Origin: JBCBSP01 sp964561235
GTDB taxonomy: Bacteria > Pseudomonadota > Alphaproteobacteria > Caulobacterales > Maricaulaceae
Length of the DNA stretch: 7,390 nucleotides
NCBI GenBank assembly: GCA_964561235.1
Contig: CAZLOV010000124.1
Span: 1-7,390 of the forward strand
Reading direction: 5' to 3'
Shown: positions 5,638-7,390 of the stretch, piece by piece
How positions within the stretch are numbered: the first letter of the stretch is position 1
Layout of the letters: each line of letters begins with the position of its first letter
Notes under the pieces: generated by a model
What the model was told of the DNA's origin: nothing
What the model saw: only the letters and a program-made list of their open reading frames with translations
Database searches by the model: none
Program-made: the position numbers and the translations under genes

Positions 5638-6782
5638 GCGCCAGACCTCGCGGGCTTGCCGGCGTCCGCCGGATGGTGATCAAGATCGGCTCGGCCCAGC
5701 TTGTCGAGTGGGCCAGCGGCGCGCCGCGGCTTGATCGCTTCGCGGTGGTTGCGCGCGATATCGGCGCGCTGCGCACCAGGGGGCTCGAGATCGTGCTGGT
5801 CTCCTCCGGCGCGGTCGCCCTGGGCCGGCCGCGGCTGGGCCTGCATCAACGCCGCGAACTCCAGCTCGACGAAAAGCAGGCCGCCGCCGCCGCCGGCCAG
5901 ACCGTGCTGATCCAGACCTGGGACGCCGCCCTCGCCGCCCATGGCGCGCACGCCGCTCAGGTGCTTCTGTCGCCTGCGGACACCGAACACCGCAGCCGCT
6001 GGCTCAACGCCCGCAACACGCTCAGCGCGCTTGTCGCGCTCGGGGCGATCCCGGTCGTCAACGAGAACGACACGGTCGCGACCGAAGAGCTTCGCTATGG
6101 CGACAACGACCGGCTGGCGGCGCGCACCGCCCAGCTGACCGGCGCGGATCTGCTGGTGATCCTGTCCGACGTTGACGGGCTTTACGACGCCGACCCGGCG
6201 CTCAATCCGGATGCGGCTTTCATTGCGCAAGTCGACACCATCACGGATGAAATCCGCGCACGGGCCGGGGGAACCCGCGGGCGCTCGCCCGGATCCGGCG
6301 GCATGGCGACAAAGATCGCCGCTGCGGAAATCGCCGCGCAGGCCGGCTGCGAAACCGTCATCACGCGCGGCGACAGGGCGCATCCGCTGCTTGGCCTCGA
6401 CGAGGGCGCGCGCGCAACCTGGTTTTCCGCGCGCACCTCGCCGGAGAACGCCAGACGCGCCTGGATCGCCACGGCCATCAGGGCGGACGCCCGGCTCGTG
6501 CTCGACGCCGGCGCGGTACGGGCGGTGAAAAGCGGCAAGAGCCTCCTGCCCGCCGGGATCGTCGCGGTGAAGGGACAGTTCGGCAAGGGCGAGCCGGTGC
6601 GGCTGGAGGGGCCCGACGGCGCGGCCTTCGCGACAGGCCTTACCGGGTATGACAGCGACGAATGCGGCCGCATCGCCGGCTGTAACTCTTCCGAGATCGA
6701 CAGCCGGCTCGGTTATCGCCGGGCGGTCTCGGTGATACATGCGGATGACCTGGTGCTGGACGAAAGCCTGAAACAACCATGA
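5634..6782 (+). CDS. proB: Glutamate 5-kinase
   Basis: ProB phosphorylates L-glutamate to gamma-glutamyl phosphate with ATP, the first and feedback-inhibited step of proline synthesis in the cytoplasm. The 382-residue protein has the amino-acid kinase domain (about 10-260). RRMVIKIGSAQLV (12-24) holds the nucleotide-binding lysine, VSSGAVALGR is at 56-65, and NENDTVATEELRYGDNDRLAA (143-163) binds glutamate. LSDVDGLYDADP is at 177-188, and GSGGMATK (220-227) replaces the common GTGGMxTK. A C-terminal PUA domain covers about 276-372 (KSGKSLLPAGIVAVKGQF). Start GTG 5634 overlaps the obg stop by 4 bp (GTGA); this fits the full kinase N-terminus and implies translational coupling. The order obg-proB-proA is common in alphaproteobacteria. 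Confidence 0.97.
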   Translation: MSARPRGLAGVRRMVIKIGSAQLVEWASGAPRLDRFAVVARDIGALRTRGLEIVLVSSGAVALGRPRLGLHQRRELQLDEKQAAAAAGQTVLIQTWDAALAAHGAHAAQVLLSPADTEHRSRWLNARNTLSALVALGAIPVVNENDTVATEELRYGDNDRLAARTAQLTGADLLVILSDVDGLYDADPALNPDAAFIAQVDTITDEIRARAGGTRGRSPGSGGMATKIAAAEIAAQAGCETVITRGDRAHPLLGLDEGARATWFSARTSPENARRAWIATAIRADARLVLDAGAVRAVKSGKSLLPAGIVAVKGQFGKGEPVRLEGPDGAAFATGLTGYDSDECGRIAGCNSSEIDSRLGYRRAVSVIHADDLVLDESLKQP

Positions 6783-7390
6783 CGCAGACGTCGGACATTC
6801 CCGAGCAGACCGCGCGTCTTTGCGCGGCCGCCCGCCGCGCCGCGCGTGCGCTGGAAGCCGCCGGTCCGGACGGCCGGACCGGCGCGATCCGGTCGATGGC
6901 GGATCACCTCGAGGCCGCGCGCGACGGGGTGCTCGCCGTCAATGCGGAGGAAGCCGAAGCCAGCGCAGCCGGCGGAGCCGCGCCGGCCTTCGTCGACCGC
7001 CTGCGGCTTGATGCGGAGCGTTTCGCGGGCGTCGTGGCCGGCCTGCGGGCGATCGCCGATCAGGAAGACCCCGTCGGCCTGGTGAAGCGGCGCTGGAGCC
7101 GGCCCAACGGGCTGGAGATTTCCGAGATCAGCGTGCCGCTCGGCGTGATCGGCGTGATCTTCGAGAGCCGCCCCAATGTCGCCGCCGACGCCGCAGGATT
7201 GTGCGTGCGCGCCGCCAACGGGCTCATCCTGCGCGGCGGCAGCGAGGCGGCGCGCACGGTCTCCGCCATCGTGGCCGCGCTTCAGGACGGGCTCGCCTCC
7301 GCCGGATTGCCGCGCGAAGCGGTGCAGACGCCGCCCGACGCGGGGCGCGCCTGGGTCACGGCCATGCTGGAGCTCGCCGAGGGCGGCGGC
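6779..7390 (+). CDS. proA: Gamma-glutamyl phosphate reductase, N-terminal part
   Basis: ProA reduces gamma-glutamyl phosphate with NADPH to glutamate 5-semialdehyde, the second step of proline synthesis. The frame is open from ATG 6779 to the window edge (204 codons); the full protein is normally about 415-430 residues. The N-terminal half of this aldehyde-dehydrogenase-like enzyme is clear: AARALEAAGPDGRTGAIRSM, ISVPLGVIGVIFESRPNV (117-134), AAGLCVRAANGLILRGGSEA (138-157). The catalytic cysteine lies beyond the edge and cannot be checked. The ATG overlaps the proB TGA by 4 bp (ATGA), indicating coupled translation of the kinase and the reductase, which handle an unstable acyl-phosphate intermediate together. 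Confidence 0.97.
   Translation, partial: MTQTSDIPEQTARLCAAARRAARALEAAGPDGRTGAIRSMADHLEAARDGVLAVNAEEAEASAAGGAAPAFVDRLRLDAERFAGVVAGLRAIADQEDPVGLVKRRWSRPNGLEISEISVPLGVIGVIFESRPNVAADAAGLCVRAANGLILRGGSEAARTVSAIVAALQDGLASAGLPREAVQTPPDAGRAWVTAMLELAEGGG

Noticed and set aside
5376..6776. 466-codon minus-strand ORF opposite obg/proB
   Set aside because: High-GC antisense shadow of two well-recognised genes; no family resemblance in its translation.

Overview
The window looks like chromosomal DNA from a GC-rich alphaproteobacterium. The conserved block rplU - rpmA - GNAT acetyltransferase - obg - proB - proA, and a ribosomal protein bL21 with an added C-terminal helix-hairpin-helix domain, suggest the Caulobacterales/Maricaulales-Hyphomonadaceae neighbourhood. 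That placement is inferred from gene order and domain architecture, not from a search.

Left part (1-2572), accessory. A DUF418 (YeiB-like) multi-spanning membrane protein (68-1306) is followed 12 bp after its stop by wreckage of mobile DNA. This consists of a decayed IS end (1319), the C-terminal 89 codons of an IS6-family transposase on the minus strand (1371-1640), a 141-bp MITE-like element with perfect 19-bp terminal inverted repeats (1641-1781), and the C-terminal 149 codons of a large serine recombinase (1783-2232). About 340 bp of non-coding DNA with repeated ATCAGGG / AGGGAA motifs follows and runs up to the 3' end of a tRNA gene. The three transposon ends share GGC(A/G)TTGTCAGAG. The pieces fit an IS6-type history of replicative insertion with adjacent deletions inside an older recombinase-bearing island beside the tRNA gene.

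Middle (2573-2902). A 90-nt tRNA-Ser(CGA) lies on the minus strand. It is divergent from the rplU operon, which has a recognisable promoter (TTGACT / TATATC) and a leader of about 140 nt. That leader begins with a strong hairpin followed by a T-rich tract, a terminator-like structure right after the predicted transcription start. It is the most interesting regulatory signal in the window.

Right part (2903-7390), core. rplU and rpmA (50S proteins bL21 and bL27) end at a plausible intrinsic terminator (3960-3988). Downstream, a RimJ/RimL-like GNAT acetyltransferase, the ribosome-assembly GTPase Obg/CgtA, glutamate 5-kinase ProB and the start of gamma-glutamyl phosphate reductase ProA are packed with a 9-bp gap or 4-bp overlaps, as expected for one translationally coupled operon. 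It joins 50S maturation with the first two steps of proline synthesis. proA runs off the right edge.

No CRISPR array, complete prophage, toxin-antitoxin pair or clearly new multi-gene system is visible. The points worth a second look are the rplU leader hairpin, the bL21 fusion, and the MITE/IS6/recombinase junctions with the repeats next to the tRNA.
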